Positions 25,007 to 34,035 of a stretch of DNA of 41,030 nucleotides are shown in pieces; positions within the stretch are counted from its first letter, which is position 1, and each line of letters starts with the position of its first letter. A program made the translations under genes and the position numbers. The stretch spans positions 1 through 41,030 of the forward strand of contig LQBH01000009.1 in the NCBI GenBank assembly GCA_002030015.1. Direction: 5' to 3'. The notes under the pieces were generated by a model. It saw only the letters and a program-made list of their open reading frames with translations, was not told the DNA's origin and searched no databases. This DNA comes from a delta proteobacterium MLS_D (GTDB lineage Bacteria > Desulfobacterota > Syntrophia > Syntrophales > UBA2210).

Positions 25007-25651
25007 ATGAAAAACCATGCCTGCCCGATCATGCCGGAAGGCTTCCTCTTCTGTATTCCATTCGCTTTTTTGGCTTGCCTTTTCGCCGTTTTTTCATGGA
25101 GTATCGCCGCGACACTCTCCGGGTTGCTTGCGGTTTTTGTGATCTGGTTCTTTCGGAATCCGGAAAGAGACATTCCCGACGAGGAGAAGGGAATCGTCTC
25201 GCCCGCCGACGGTCGCATACTGAAGATTGAAGAAGGACAGGGGATGGACGGATTCCCCGAAGGATTCACGAAGGTGAGCATTTTTATGAGTTTGTTCAAT
25301 GTGCACGTAAACAGGGTGCCCTGTTCGGGACAGGTGAATAACATCAGTTATCACACTGGCAAGTTTTTCGCGGCCAACCTGGACAAGGCCTCGACGGAAA
25401 ACGAAAGTAACGCTGTGACTATAACCACCGACAACAGCGGTGAGATAAGGGTTGTGCAGATTGCCGGCCTTGTGGCGAGGCGGATTGTCTGCTGGCTGGA
25501 AGAAGGAATGCGGGTTACGAGGGGTGAGCGATTCGGCATGATACGGTTCGGCTCTCGACTCGAGGTGTTTGCACCCCGCGGTACGAGGATTATTGTGTCG
25601 CCGGGCGATAAAGTGAAGGCCGGTGCTACAGTGATAGGATTTCTGCAATGA
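25007..25651 (+). CDS. psd: Phosphatidylserine decarboxylase proenzyme, short (PSD-B/archaeal) type
   Basis: Psd makes phosphatidylethanolamine by removing CO2 from phosphatidylserine. The 214-residue proenzyme is the short form, with two N-terminal membrane segments (about 12-50) followed by the FFRNPER motif, the core SPADGRI and FMSLFNVHVNR, and a self-cleavage site G182-S183 (RFGSRLEVF) that yields the pyruvoyl subunit. I chose ATG 25007, with GAGG 9 nt upstream. A GTG at 24968 overlaps the tsaB stop but adds only 13 charged residues. It overlaps pssA by 4 nt, matching their successive reactions. Confidence 0.94.
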   Translation: MKNHACPIMPEGFLFCIPFAFLACLFAVFSWSIAATLSGLLAVFVIWFFRNPERDIPDEEKGIVSPADGRILKIEEGQGMDGFPEGFTKVSIFMSLFNVHVNRVPCSGQVNNISYHTGKFFAANLDKASTENESNAVTITTDNSGEIRVVQIAGLVARRIVCWLEEGMRVTRGERFGMIRFGSRLEVFAPRGTRIIVSPGDKVKAGATVIGFLQ

Positions 25652-26424
25652 GGCGAAACAAAACAAAAGAACGGGACGCTATGAAGAAGGGGATTTACAT
25701 TCTGCCGAATCTCTTTACGACGGGGAATATTTTTTTCGGCTTTTTCTCCATTATCTCCGCCTTAAACGGGCAGTACGCATGGGCTGCGGTCCTGATCATG
25801 ATCGCCTGCGTGCTCGACGGGCTGGACGGAAAAATAGCGCGTTTTACGAGGACCACGAGCCGTTTCGGTATTGAATACGACTCCCTCTCGGATCTTGTTT
25901 CATTCGGCATGGCGCCGGCGCTGCTGGCCTATCTCTGGGCGCTTTCGCCCTACGGACGGGCGGGATGGATTATGTCCTTTTTCTTCGTCGTGTGCGGCGC
26001 GCTTCGCCTGGCCCGGTTCAATGTGCAGTCGCCTGCCATGGACGGGAAAACGTTCGTGGGGTTGCCCATACCGGCGGCGGCCATGATGGTGGCGTCCACC
26101 GTTGTTTTTCGGGAATTTATGGGAGGAACGGGCATGTTCACGCACCCCGTTATACCCTTCGCCATGATTGCCCTGTCTCTGCTGATGGTAAGCAACATAC
26201 GCTATTACAGTTTCAAGGATCTTGACTTTTTCGCCCGTAAACCATTCATGACGTTTGTCTCGATTGTTCTTATATTTGTCGTTATCGTCATGCACCCGCA
26301 GGTAATGCTCTTTGCCTTTGCCCTCGCATACATGCTTTCAGGACCATCCTGGACTGTTTTCCGAGCCGTCGGCGGCAGGAAAGAGGAACCGGTGCCCGAA
26401 CCACGGGAGAAACACGGGTTCTGA
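25648..26424 (+). CDS. pssA: CDP-diacylglycerol-serine O-phosphatidyltransferase
   Basis: PssA joins CDP-diacylglycerol and serine to form phosphatidylserine, Psd's substrate. The 258-residue integral membrane enzyme is the type II (CDP-alcohol phosphotransferase) form. Its motif D57-G-L-D60-G-x-x-A-R65, G74 and D78-S-L-S-D82 is complete. About eight hydrophobic segments are present. ATG 25648 overlaps psd in ATGA, with AGGA 8 nt upstream; ATG 25681 is an alternative that removes the charged first 11 residues. The pair sits 3.8 kb after cdsA on the same strand, so the window holds the whole route from phosphatidate to phosphatidylethanolamine. Confidence 0.94.
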   Translation: MRRNKTKERDAMKKGIYILPNLFTTGNIFFGFFSIISALNGQYAWAAVLIMIACVLDGLDGKIARFTRTTSRFGIEYDSLSDLVSFGMAPALLAYLWALSPYGRAGWIMSFFFVVCGALRLARFNVQSPAMDGKTFVGLPIPAAAMMVASTVVFREFMGGTGMFTHPVIPFAMIALSLLMVSNIRYYSFKDLDFFARKPFMTFVSIVLIFVVIVMHPQVMLFAFALAYMLSGPSWTVFRAVGGRKEEPVPEPREKHGF

Positions 26425-26497
26425 AGGCAGCAGGGCGGCGCCGCAGTGACGAACCGTAGCGACATTATGAAAAATTATTGAAGAAGGTGTTGAACTG

Positions 26498-27517
26498 ATG
26501 AAAAAATTCAACGTGGCGGTTGTCGGCGCCACCGGCGCCGTTGGTAACAGGATGATTCAAATTCTCGAAGAACGCGATTTTCCCGTAGGGGAGATTCACC
26601 TGCTCGCATCCGAGCGTTCACGCGGGAAGGAGTTAAATTTCAGGGGTACGCCCCGCCCCATCGAGGTATTGACAGAAGAATCATTCAAGGGTATCGATAT
26701 CGGCCTTTTTTCGCCGGGCGGTGAAGTCAGTAAGCGTTTCGCGCCGGCGGCGGCCCGCGCCGGATGCGTCGTCATCGACAATACGAGCGCCTTTCGCATG
26801 GAGCCCGACATTCCCCTGGTTGTTCCGGAAGTCAATCCGGAAGACATCGCTTTGTACCGTAACAAGGGCATTATCGCCAATCCGAACTGTTCTACCATCC
26901 AGATGATGGTCGCCCTGAAACCAATCCAGGATGCAGCTGGCATCAAGCGGATCGTGGTATCAACCTACCAGGCAGTGTCCGGGTCGGGAAAGAAAGCCAT
27001 CGACGAGCTGGAGGAACAGTCGCGTAACATGCTTGACGGCGGCGAGCCGGAACCGTCCGTGTATCCCCACGCCATCGCCTTCAACTGTCTTCCTCACATC
27101 GACGTGTTTCTCGATAACGGTTATACCAAGGAAGAAATGAAGATGGTGAATGAAACCAGGAAGATTCTTCACGATCAATCCATTGCCGTGACGGCGACCG
27201 CCGTGCGGGTTCCTGTTTTTTACGGCCACTCGGAATCCGTCAACGTGGAAACAATAAAAAAGATTTCAGTCGACGAGGCCCGAAGGGTACTTTCAAACAT
27301 GCCGGGCGTGAAAGTCGTCGACAATCCCTCGAAGGCGGAGTATCCGCTGGCTCTCGACGCGGCCGGCAGGAATGAAACGTTTGTGGGGCGCATCAGGGAA
27401 GACGAATCAATAGAGAACGGCATCAATATGTGGATCGTTTCGGATAATATCAGAAAGGGTGCGGCGCTCAACGCCGTGCAGATCGCTGAGTTACTGGCCG
27501 AGCGCTATCTTTCCTGA
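26498..27517 (+). CDS. asd: Aspartate-semialdehyde dehydrogenase
   Basis: Asd reduces aspartyl phosphate with NADPH, supplying diaminopimelate, threonine, methionine and lysine synthesis. The 339-residue protein has the NADP-binding start VVGATGAVGNRM, the active-site cysteine in NPNCSTIQM (Cys131), and the substrate-side SGKKAIDELEEQ and PVFYGHSESVNVE. ATG 26498 is preceded by GAAGAAGG. It is 73 nt after pssA and 3 nt before rsmD, suggesting one message to coaD. No lysine or threonine genes are adjacent. Confidence 0.97.
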   Translation: MKKFNVAVVGATGAVGNRMIQILEERDFPVGEIHLLASERSRGKELNFRGTPRPIEVLTEESFKGIDIGLFSPGGEVSKRFAPAAARAGCVVIDNTSAFRMEPDIPLVVPEVNPEDIALYRNKGIIANPNCSTIQMMVALKPIQDAAGIKRIVVSTYQAVSGSGKKAIDELEEQSRNMLDGGEPEPSVYPHAIAFNCLPHIDVFLDNGYTKEEMKMVNETRKILHDQSIAVTATAVRVPVFYGHSESVNVETIKKISVDEARRVLSNMPGVKVVDNPSKAEYPLALDAAGRNETFVGRIREDESIENGINMWIVSDNIRKGAALNAVQIAELLAERYLS

Positions 27518-27520
27518 AAC

Positions 27521-28087
27521 ATGAAAATATCAACCGGTGAGGCCCGGGGGAGAAAATTAACGGTCCCGCGGGGCGGTCGAATCAGGATCACCTCGGACCG
27601 TGTGAAGGAAGCTCTTTTTAATATTTTAGGGTCGGTTGAAGGTGCGCGCTTTCTCGATATGTTTGCAGGAACCGGCAACGTGGGGATCGAAGCACTCAGC
27701 AGGGGGGCGGCCGCCGCGGTGTTCATAGAGATACGTTCATCTCATGCGGCGGTAATACGCACGAACGTTGAACGGTGCGGTTTCGGTGATCATTTCGAGA
27801 TAATCAGGGCGTCTTTCGACCGGGGAGCAGCGCTGCTGCGGGAGCGGAAGGAGCGATTCGACGTGATATTCGCCGATCCGCCATATGAACGGGGGCTGGC
27901 GGAACGCGCGGTGAACGTGCTGTGCGAAGCATCTCTTCTCGCGCCGGGCGGCGTCGTCGTTGTTGAACACTCGGCAAGAGAACAATTCGACGGCACAGGC
28001 GGCCTTGTGCTGAAGGACCGGAGAAGCTACGGGGACACGGTTCTTTCATTTTTCGTCGGTGTCGATCAAGGAGATAAGGATGGGTAA
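27521..28087 (+). CDS. rsmD: 16S rRNA (guanine(966)-N2)-methyltransferase
   Basis: RsmD methylates G966 of 16S rRNA. The 188-residue protein has an N-terminal RITSDRVKEALFNIL motif, the SAM loop LDMFAGTGNVGIEALSRGA and the catalytic DPPY (119-122). It follows asd by 3 nt and overlaps coaD by 8 nt. The rsmD-coaD pair is widely conserved in bacteria, which supports both assignments. Confidence 0.94.
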   Translation: MKISTGEARGRKLTVPRGGRIRITSDRVKEALFNILGSVEGARFLDMFAGTGNVGIEALSRGAAAAVFIEIRSSHAAVIRTNVERCGFGDHFEIIRASFDRGAALLRERKERFDVIFADPPYERGLAERAVNVLCEASLLAPGGVVVVEHSAREQFDGTGGLVLKDRRSYGDTVLSFFVGVDQGDKDG

Positions 28088-28598
28088 GACAGCGGTATAT
28101 CCCGGTTCGTTCGATCCCATAACGAACGGCCACATCGACATTATCAACAGGGGACTCAGAATATTCGACAAGATTATCATCGCCGTGGGGACCAATCCGA
28201 CGAAATCGGCGCTCTTTACCGTGGAAGAGCGCATAGAAATGATCAGGGAGATTATCGTCGATAATAAACGGCTTGAAGTTGCCACCTACTCGGGCCTGCT
28301 GGTGGATTTTCTGGCCGAAGTCGATGCCTGTGTCATTCTCAGGGGCCTGCGGGCCATGTCGGATTTTGAATACGAGTTTCAGCTGGCCCTCATGAACCGG
28401 CGACTCGACCGGCAGATCGAGACGGTGTTCCTGATGACGGGGTCGAAGTGGTTCTATTGTAATTCGCGAATCATCAAGGAGGCTGCCGCTTTCGGCGGGT
28501 CCGTGCGGGGCATGGTGCCGGACGACGTACTCAGGAGGCTGAAAGAAAAATTTCCACTCATGAGGGAAAACAACGGGCGGAAAAGGAACAAGGTCTGA
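28080..28598 (+). CDS. coaD: Phosphopantetheine adenylyltransferase
   Basis: CoaD transfers AMP to 4'-phosphopantetheine, giving dephospho-CoA, the second-last step of coenzyme A synthesis. The 172-residue protein has YPGSFDPITNGH (7-18, TNGH nucleotide motif), the RGLRAMSDFEYEFQ loop and the CNSRIIKE region where many relatives have S-S-S-x-x-K-E. ATG 28080 has AAGGAG 6 nt upstream; longer frames from 28059 begin inside rsmD. It ends 75 nt before the aminotransferase gene, in a gap with no clear terminator. Confidence 0.95.
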   Translation: MGKTAVYPGSFDPITNGHIDIINRGLRIFDKIIIAVGTNPTKSALFTVEERIEMIREIIVDNKRLEVATYSGLLVDFLAEVDACVILRGLRAMSDFEYEFQLALMNRRLDRQIETVFLMTGSKWFYCNSRIIKEAAAFGGSVRGMVPDDVLRRLKEKFPLMRENNGRKRNKV

Positions 28599-28673
28599 GA
28601 ACCGTCGGTCCGGATGGTACGGCTTTTTAGACTGATGATAAACAATACGACACGCAAGGAGCCTTGTATTTCC

Positions 28674-29873
28674 ATGAAACTAGCCGAACGGGCGGACAGG
28701 ATCAAGCCATCGCCGACGTTGGCGATAACCGCAAAAGCCAATGCCATGCGGGCCGAAGGAATCGATGTGATCAGCTTCGGCGCGGGGGAACCGGATTTCG
28801 ACACGCCGGATCACATCAAGGAGGCGGCGGTAGCCGCCATTCACGAGGGATTCACGAAATACACGCCCGCATCCGGCACGGACGAACTCAAACAGGCAGT
28901 CGTTGAGAAACTTATGACCGACAACGGGCTTTCCTATGAAAAGGCTGACATCTGCGTATCCTGCGGAGCGAAGCATTCACTGTACAACCTGGCACAGGTC
29001 CTGTTCGAAGGGGGGGACGAGGTGATTGTTCCCGCTCCCTACTGGGTATCCTATCCCGCCATCGTGCTGCTCGCCGACGCGGTACCGGTGATCGTCGACA
29101 CGAAAGAGGCAAACGGATTCAAAATGACTCCCGCAGAACTCGAAGCGGCGGTAACCGACAGAACACGAGGCGTCATCATCAACAGTCCTTCGAATCCCAC
29201 CGGAACCGCCTACACGCGTGACGATCTGCGCGAATTAGGTGAGATAGTCAAGAAACACGAACTTGCCGTCATAAGTGACGATATTTACGAAAAAATAATG
29301 TACGACGGCGCCTCGTTCGTTACCATGGCGGAGATTGATGAAGAGTTGAAAGCGTGTTCATTCGTTGTGAATGGCGTTTCGAAAGCATATTCCATGACGG
29401 GCTGGCGCATAGGATACGCCGCGGGACCGAGACAGGTCATAGCCGCGGCGTCGAAACTCCAGAGCCAGAACACGTCGAACCCGGTCTCGATTTCACAGAA
29501 AGCCGCCCTGGCGGCCCTGCAGGGTGACCAGGCGCCGACGGGAATCATGGTCGAGGAATTTCGCAAGCGTCGCGATGTCATCGTAGATGCGCTGAACGGA
29601 ATGCCGGGAGTGAGTTGTCTCAAACCGCAGGGCGCTTTCTACGTATTTCCCAACGTATCCGGCCTGTACGGCATGGTCGGCGGGAAACACCGGGTGAGCG
29701 ACTCCGCGTCACTCACGTCCTACCTGCTGGATGTAGCCCGAGTCGCCGTCATCCCCGGCGATGATTTCGGCAATGACAACCACATCAGGTTGTCCTACGC
29801 CACTTCGATGGAAAACATCGAGCAGGGGCTTCAGAGGATCAAGGAAGCCCTTGGCGCGCTCAGACCGGCTTGA
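28674..29873 (+). CDS. Pyridoxal-phosphate aminotransferase, aspartate type
   Basis: This 399-residue fold-type I aminotransferase has FGAGEPDFDTPDHIKEAA near its start, NSPSNPTG (the substrate/phosphate loop), the PLP lysine at 237 in VNGVSKAYSMTGWRIGY, and a C-terminal RLSYATSMENI with the substrate arginine. Closest known group: bacterial Ib aspartate aminotransferases (AspC/AatA), which may also act on prephenate. ATG 28674 has AAGGAG at 12 nt; earlier in-frame starts (28614) lack a site. It faces der convergently. The exact substrate set is not decided by sequence. Confidence 0.9.
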   Translation: MKLAERADRIKPSPTLAITAKANAMRAEGIDVISFGAGEPDFDTPDHIKEAAVAAIHEGFTKYTPASGTDELKQAVVEKLMTDNGLSYEKADICVSCGAKHSLYNLAQVLFEGGDEVIVPAPYWVSYPAIVLLADAVPVIVDTKEANGFKMTPAELEAAVTDRTRGVIINSPSNPTGTAYTRDDLRELGEIVKKHELAVISDDIYEKIMYDGASFVTMAEIDEELKACSFVVNGVSKAYSMTGWRIGYAAGPRQVIAAASKLQSQNTSNPVSISQKAALAALQGDQAPTGIMVEEFRKRRDVIVDALNGMPGVSCLKPQGAFYVFPNVSGLYGMVGGKHRVSDSASLTSYLLDVARVAVIPGDDFGNDNHIRLSYATSMENIEQGLQRIKEALGALRPA

Positions 29874-29912
29874 GGGTATGCAGTAAACGCCTGCCGACGC
29901 CGGAAACCGAGG

Positions 29913-31232
29913 TTATTCTTTCCCGCCTTTTTTCCGGAGGACAAGCCTGACGGGTACCTGGTCAAAACCGAAGGTTTCCCGAATACGGTTGGAAAGGTAC
30001 CGCCGGTACGAAAAATGAACGGCCGACGGTTCCCGGGCAAAGAGAACGAATGTCGGCGGCCTGACCGATGTCTGGGCTCCGTAGGGTATGCTGTTCGGTT
30101 TCCCGCGATGGCGTGAGAGGGGTTTCCGGGAGGTGAATTCTGCAAGGGCCTTGTTAAAATCTGCCGTGGAAACGCGCCGCGTGTATTGCTCGTAAACGCC
30201 GTCGATGATTCCGAAGATTTTTGGAACCCGCTGTTTAGTGAGCGCCGACGTGGTTATGATGGGCGCAAAGCCCAGGAATTTTAAATTTTCACGAACGTGC
30301 TTCACATATACGCCGAGCGTTGAGTTGTCCTTTTCGACGAGATCCCACTTGTTGATGATAATGACAGTCGCCACGCCTCGTTCATAGGCGAGACCGGCGA
30401 TTTTAGCGTCCTGATCCGTAACGCCGGATTCAGCGTCGATAAGAACCAGTGCCACGTCACACCGTTCAAGCGTTTTCAGAACTCCCACCACGGAGTATCG
30501 TTCAAGTTTCATGCTGACGCGGCTTTTTTTCCTGATGCCCGCCGTGTCGATCAGCGTGTAACGCCTGTTTCCAACATCAAAGGGAGTATCGATGGGATCT
30601 CTCGTTGTTCCGGGCTCGATGTTGACGATGGTCCGTTCGTATCCGAGCAGGGCGTTCACCAGTGATGACTTTCCCACGTTCGGCCGGCCCGTAACGGCGA
30701 TGCGAATCCGGTCCCCGTGATCCTCTTCCTCTTCCGAGCCGGGCAGGACTGCCACCACGTCGTCCATAAGATCACCCACGCCGAGGCCGTGCTGCGATGA
30801 TACCGTGTGAATCCGTTCGATGCCGAGGCGGTAAAAATCGAGCGCAGCCGCTTCCTGCCTGGGACCGTCGATCTTGTTCACCACGTAAAAGACGGGTTTA
30901 TTCGTTCTACGCAGGAGATCGGCGATTTCCTCGTCCGAGGGCGTTATGCCGGTCGTCCCGTCCATGAGAAAGATTATCGCCTGGGCCTCCTCGATGGCGA
31001 GAGTGGCCTGGTTTCTCATCTGTTCCAGTATCGTTTCCTTTGACAACAGTTCAAATCCGCCCGTGTCAACGATTCGGAAATACTGTCCATTCCAGGACGA
31101 CTCGCCGTAGTTTCGGTCACGGGTCGCGCCGGGCTGGTCGATGACGATGGCCTTCGTGGTATCCGAGAGCCTGTTGAACAGGGTGGATTTCCCGACGTTT
31201 GGTTTGCCCACTATCGCGACAAGTGGTTTCAC
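29913..31232 (-). CDS. der: Ribosome-associated GTPase Der (EngA)
   Basis: Der is the double-GTPase needed to mature the 50S subunit. The 439-residue product has a first G domain with GKPNVGKS (9-16), DTGG (56-59) and NKID (119-122), an acidic EEEEDHGD linker, a second G domain with GRPNVGKS (182-189), DTAG and NKWD, and a KH-like C-terminal domain (about 350-439) with a basic end. The start is GTG 31232, one base after the era stop, so the two are coupled. The era-der order is frequent in deltaproteobacteria. Confidence 0.97.
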   Translation of the reverse strand: MKPLVAIVGKPNVGKSTLFNRLSDTTKAIVIDQPGATRDRNYGESSWNGQYFRIVDTGGFELLSKETILEQMRNQATLAIEEAQAIIFLMDGTTGITPSDEEIADLLRRTNKPVFYVVNKIDGPRQEAAALDFYRLGIERIHTVSSQHGLGVGDLMDDVVAVLPGSEEEEDHGDRIRIAVTGRPNVGKSSLVNALLGYERTIVNIEPGTTRDPIDTPFDVGNRRYTLIDTAGIRKKSRVSMKLERYSVVGVLKTLERCDVALVLIDAESGVTDQDAKIAGLAYERGVATVIIINKWDLVEKDNSTLGVYVKHVRENLKFLGFAPIITTSALTKQRVPKIFGIIDGVYEQYTRRVSTADFNKALAEFTSRKPLSRHRGKPNSIPYGAQTSVRPPTFVLFAREPSAVHFSYRRYLSNRIRETFGFDQVPVRLVLRKKGGKE

Positions 31233-31233
31233 G

Positions 31234-32118
31234 TCAGCGGTACCCCAGCTCGCGCAAAGCGCCGTTGTCTTCTTGCCAGTCCTTCCTGACTTTTACGAAA
31301 AGTTCCAGGAAGACGCGGGTCCCGAAAAACCGTTCCATGGCGAGGCGGGCACCCGTTCCGATCTGCTTGAGCATCGCACCGTTCTTTCCAATTATAATTC
31401 CCTTCTGGGATTTTTTCGATACCAGGATGGTCGCGCCGATTCGCAGGAGGCGCCGTTCCTCGTCTTCCTTAAAATAGTCGATTGAAACGGCCGTGGTGTA
31501 AGGAAGCTCCTGGTGAGTGCGAAGTGTGATCAGTTCCCTGATCATTTCCGAAGCCATAAACCGTTCTGACTGGTCGGTAATCAAGTCGTCGGGGAAAAAG
31601 GGGGGTCCCTCGGGCAGCAGTTTCCACAGTTCCTTCAGCAGGACATCCACATTGAATGCGCTCAGGGCGGATAGAGGAACCACGGCCCGGAATGGCAGGA
31701 GGTTTTTCACGCGGTCGATGTAGGGCAGCAGATCGCCTTTTTTTACCTGGTCAATCTTATTGATCACCAGAATGACGGGAGAGGACTGTTTTGCCAGCGA
31801 TTCCGTCACCAGCCGGTCGTCGTCCGTAGGCCCTCGGCCTGCCTCGATAAGAAACAGGACCACGTCCGCCTCCGACAGAGCGGTCACGGCTGTCGACACC
31901 ATGGAACGTCCCAGCCTGGTTTTTGGACGGTGAATGCCGGGCGTGTCGATGAACACGCACTGGCCCTCGGGGGTGTTCAATATGCCCGTTATTCTGTTCC
32001 TGGTGGTCTGGGCCTTGTGGGTCGCGATGGCGATTTTTTCACCGATGATGCAGTTGAGCAGCGTCGATTTCCCCACGTTCGGCCTGCCGACGATGCCGGC
32101 GAAACCTGATTTCGACAT
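31234..32118 (-). CDS. era: Ribosome assembly GTPase Era
   Basis: Era binds the 3' end of 16S rRNA and acts in 30S assembly. The 294-residue product has the P-loop GRPNVGKS (11-18), the G2 T in RNRITGI, DTPG (about 58-61), NKID, and the C-terminal KH domain with its GKNGAMLKQIGTGAR loop. ATG 32118 lies about 46 nt after the predicted start of transcription (promoter 32171-32199). It is the first gene of its unit with der. Confidence 0.96.
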   Translation of the reverse strand: MSKSGFAGIVGRPNVGKSTLLNCIIGEKIAIATHKAQTTRNRITGILNTPEGQCVFIDTPGIHRPKTRLGRSMVSTAVTALSEADVVLFLIEAGRGPTDDDRLVTESLAKQSSPVILVINKIDQVKKGDLLPYIDRVKNLLPFRAVVPLSALSAFNVDVLLKELWKLLPEGPPFFPDDLITDQSERFMASEMIRELITLRTHQELPYTTAVSIDYFKEDEERRLLRIGATILVSKKSQKGIIIGKNGAMLKQIGTGARLAMERFFGTRVFLELFVKVRKDWQEDNGALRELGYR

Positions 32119-32239
32119 AGGTTCCCTGTTTCTGCGGCCGAAATTACACGGGCCGGTTGTGTAAAAATTATTTATAATAATCCGTTAACATTTCTTCAAT
32201 AATGGCTTTCAGTGAGGTAGCTCTCTAGCAGATTCTGCA
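32119..32239. other. Intergenic region carrying era promoter and an inverted repeat
   Basis: On the minus strand AATAATG (just after the radical SAM stop) can pair with CATTATT about 34 nt on, next to the -35 box of the era promoter, and a small GCAG/CTGC hairpin lies inside the loop. There is no T run, so it is not an intrinsic terminator; it may be coincidental in an A/T-rich region. Confidence 0.4.
32171..32199 (-). promoter_or_regulatory. Sigma70-type promoter for era-der
   Basis: On the minus strand TTGAAG (complement of 32194-32199) is followed after 17 nt by TATAAA (complement of 32171-32176), with five of six -10 matches. Transcription would start near 32164, giving a leader of about 46 nt before era. 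It separates era-der from the mnmA-mtaB-rnc-radical SAM block. Confidence 0.7.
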
Positions 32240-33310
32240 TTATTTGGCACGAAGAATTTCTGAAAGACCACATACCTGCTCATGCCGGCCGCCTTCAACG
32301 GTGATTTTCACTGTGTCGCGGGGCAGCAGGGGATCAACGCCGGCGTTGATCCGGAGACCGGGGCGGGTTTTCGCAAGCTTCTCCATGTTGCGTTTGCGCG
32401 TGCCTTTAAAAAGCGACAGGTCCCGGGGTGCCGTAAAAAATTGAACCTCCGCAGCGTCGGCTGGTATTTTCTTCAACAATCTCAGGGATGCGTCCAGAAA
32501 CAGTTTTTCCTCGACAAGTGAACGAAAAGCCGGGTGAAGGGGACCGGCGACAACGTTCGATGATTGCCTCATTTCATCGGTAATGTGAAGTCCCAGCCTG
32601 ATGACGGGAATACCCGCCGTCTTGAAGCGAAGCAGTGCGGCGGCGCAGAGATCGACCGCCTCGTCGAGCGTGAGCGGGCGATAGCGCCCCTCACTGTACC
32701 AGTTTTCGAGAATTGTTCCCCGCAGCACAATCGTGGGGTGAATACGAACGGTGTCGGGGGCGAGGCCGATAATTTCGTCGACACCGGCAAGAAACCGTTC
32801 CTCATTGTCTCCTGGAAGCCCTGCCATGAGGTGGATTCCCGTTTCGAAGCCTTCCTGTTTCAGCAGATGCGAAGCCTGGCGTACCGCATTGGCGTCGTGC
32901 CCACGACCTGAAAGCTTCAGAACGCTGTCATTCATTGACTGCGCCCCGATTTCAATGGTCCTGACGCCGCGCGTCTTGAGAAAACGAAGGCCCTGCTCGT
33001 CGATGTGATCGGGTCGGGTAGACAGCCGGATGGAATCGACCTCTTCACGTTCCAGGTACGGCTGAACGAGATCAAGCAGCTCCTGCTGGTCGCAGCGGTC
33101 GAGGCCCGTGAAATTGCCGCCGTAAAAGGCTACCTGGACCCGGTCGAAACGTCCGCGTCCCCCCGCCAAATGACGATCAACCGTGTGCCTGAAAACCGGC
33201 GCCTCGACGGCGGCATCGAAATCGCCGGCTGTAATGCGTTCATTGCAGAATACGCAACGATTCGGACAGCCCCGATTCATAATGAATAATGGAATGATCA
33301 GATGCTTCAC
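32240..33310 (-). CDS. Elp3-like radical SAM protein without acetyltransferase domain
   Basis: This 356-residue protein has a radical SAM core: CPNRCVFC (C15, C19, C22 bind the 4Fe-4S cluster), the FYGGNFTGL strand and the Elp3-type block EIGAQSMNDSVL followed by GRGHD. Further conserved stretches are GLPGDNEERF and VRIHPTIVLRGT. Elp3-group proteins modify U34 of tRNA, but the C-terminal GNAT acetyltransferase domain is absent here, so another substrate or partner is likely. It begins at GTG 33310 in an overlap with rnc. Similar radical SAM genes lie beside rnc in many bacteria, so a link with RNA processing is plausible. Function not known. Confidence 0.85.
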   Translation of the reverse strand: MKHLIIPLFIMNRGCPNRCVFCNERITAGDFDAAVEAPVFRHTVDRHLAGGRGRFDRVQVAFYGGNFTGLDRCDQQELLDLVQPYLEREEVDSIRLSTRPDHIDEQGLRFLKTRGVRTIEIGAQSMNDSVLKLSGRGHDANAVRQASHLLKQEGFETGIHLMAGLPGDNEERFLAGVDEIIGLAPDTVRIHPTIVLRGTILENWYSEGRYRPLTLDEAVDLCAAALLRFKTAGIPVIRLGLHITDEMRQSSNVVAGPLHPAFRSLVEEKLFLDASLRLLKKIPADAAEVQFFTAPRDLSLFKGTRKRNMEKLAKTRPGLRINAGVDPLLPRDTVKITVEGGRHEQVCGLSEILRAK

Positions 33311-34035
33311 GGCGTTTCTCCGCCATCCGGCTGGTCAAGATATTCTAATGCTCGCCCGGCAGCCAGTTGTTCAGCCTCCTTCTTGCTTTTTCCTGAACCG
33401 GTTGTTTTCAGCTCGGCACCGACACGAACTTCCACCAGGTAGATCCTGTCATGATCCGGTCCGGAAGTTTCGACAACGCGGTATTGCGGGGCAGACTGGA
33501 ACAGGCGATGAGAGATTTCCTGCAGGTGCGACTTGAAATCGTTATAGCCCGGGCCCGTCGTCACGGCGTCGAGGACGGGGGCGATAATGTCCTCCACAGC
33601 GACCAGCATTTCTTCGTAACCATGGTCGAGAAAAAAGGCCGCAATGACAGCCTCGAAGGCGTCTGCCAAAATCGAATCCTTGTTCCTGCCCCCCGACAGA
33701 TTTTCACCACGCCCCAGAAGCAGGTAATTTCCCAGATCATAGTGTCGGGCCAGGCGCGCCAGGGATTGCTCGGTCACGAGGGAAGCGCGGATCCTGGAGA
33801 GATCGCCCTCGGACGAATCAGGGAAACGGCGGTATAGTAGTTCGCTGACCGAGAGCTGGAGGACAGCGTCGCCGAGGAACTCCAGGCGTTCGTTGTCGCT
33901 GAGATCTGACCGGCGGTTTTCGTTCACGAAGGAGCGGTGGGTCAGGGCCGTGTCGAGCAGCGACCGGTCCTGGAAAGGGCGGCACCCAAGGGCCCGTTCA
34001 AGCCGTTGAAGAGTTTCTCTTCGGGACTCATCCAT
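33307..34035 (-). CDS. rnc: Ribonuclease III
   Basis: RNase III cuts double-stranded RNA in rRNA precursors and mRNAs. The 242-residue product has the nuclease signature NERLEFLGDAVL (48-59), the second acidic pair D125/E128 in KDSILADAFEAV, and a C-terminal double-stranded RNA-binding domain (about 165-235) with GSGKSKKEAEQLAAGRAL. Length is normal. It overlaps mtaB by 8 nt and the radical SAM gene by 4 nt. In E. coli YmdB (macro domain) modulates RNase III; a macro gene is in this window but 28 kb away and unlinked. Confidence 0.97.
   Translation of the reverse strand: MDESRRETLQRLERALGCRPFQDRSLLDTALTHRSFVNENRRSDLSDNERLEFLGDAVLQLSVSELLYRRFPDSSEGDLSRIRASLVTEQSLARLARHYDLGNYLLLGRGENLSGGRNKDSILADAFEAVIAAFFLDHGYEEMLVAVEDIIAPVLDAVTTGPGYNDFKSHLQEISHRLFQSAPQYRVVETSGPDHDRIYLVEVRVGAELKTTGSGKSKKEAEQLAAGRALEYLDQPDGGETP

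Noticed and set aside
28601-28628. Possible terminator between coaD and the aminotransferase
   Set aside because: A CCGT/ACGG pairing of 4 bp precedes a short T run; not strong enough to call.
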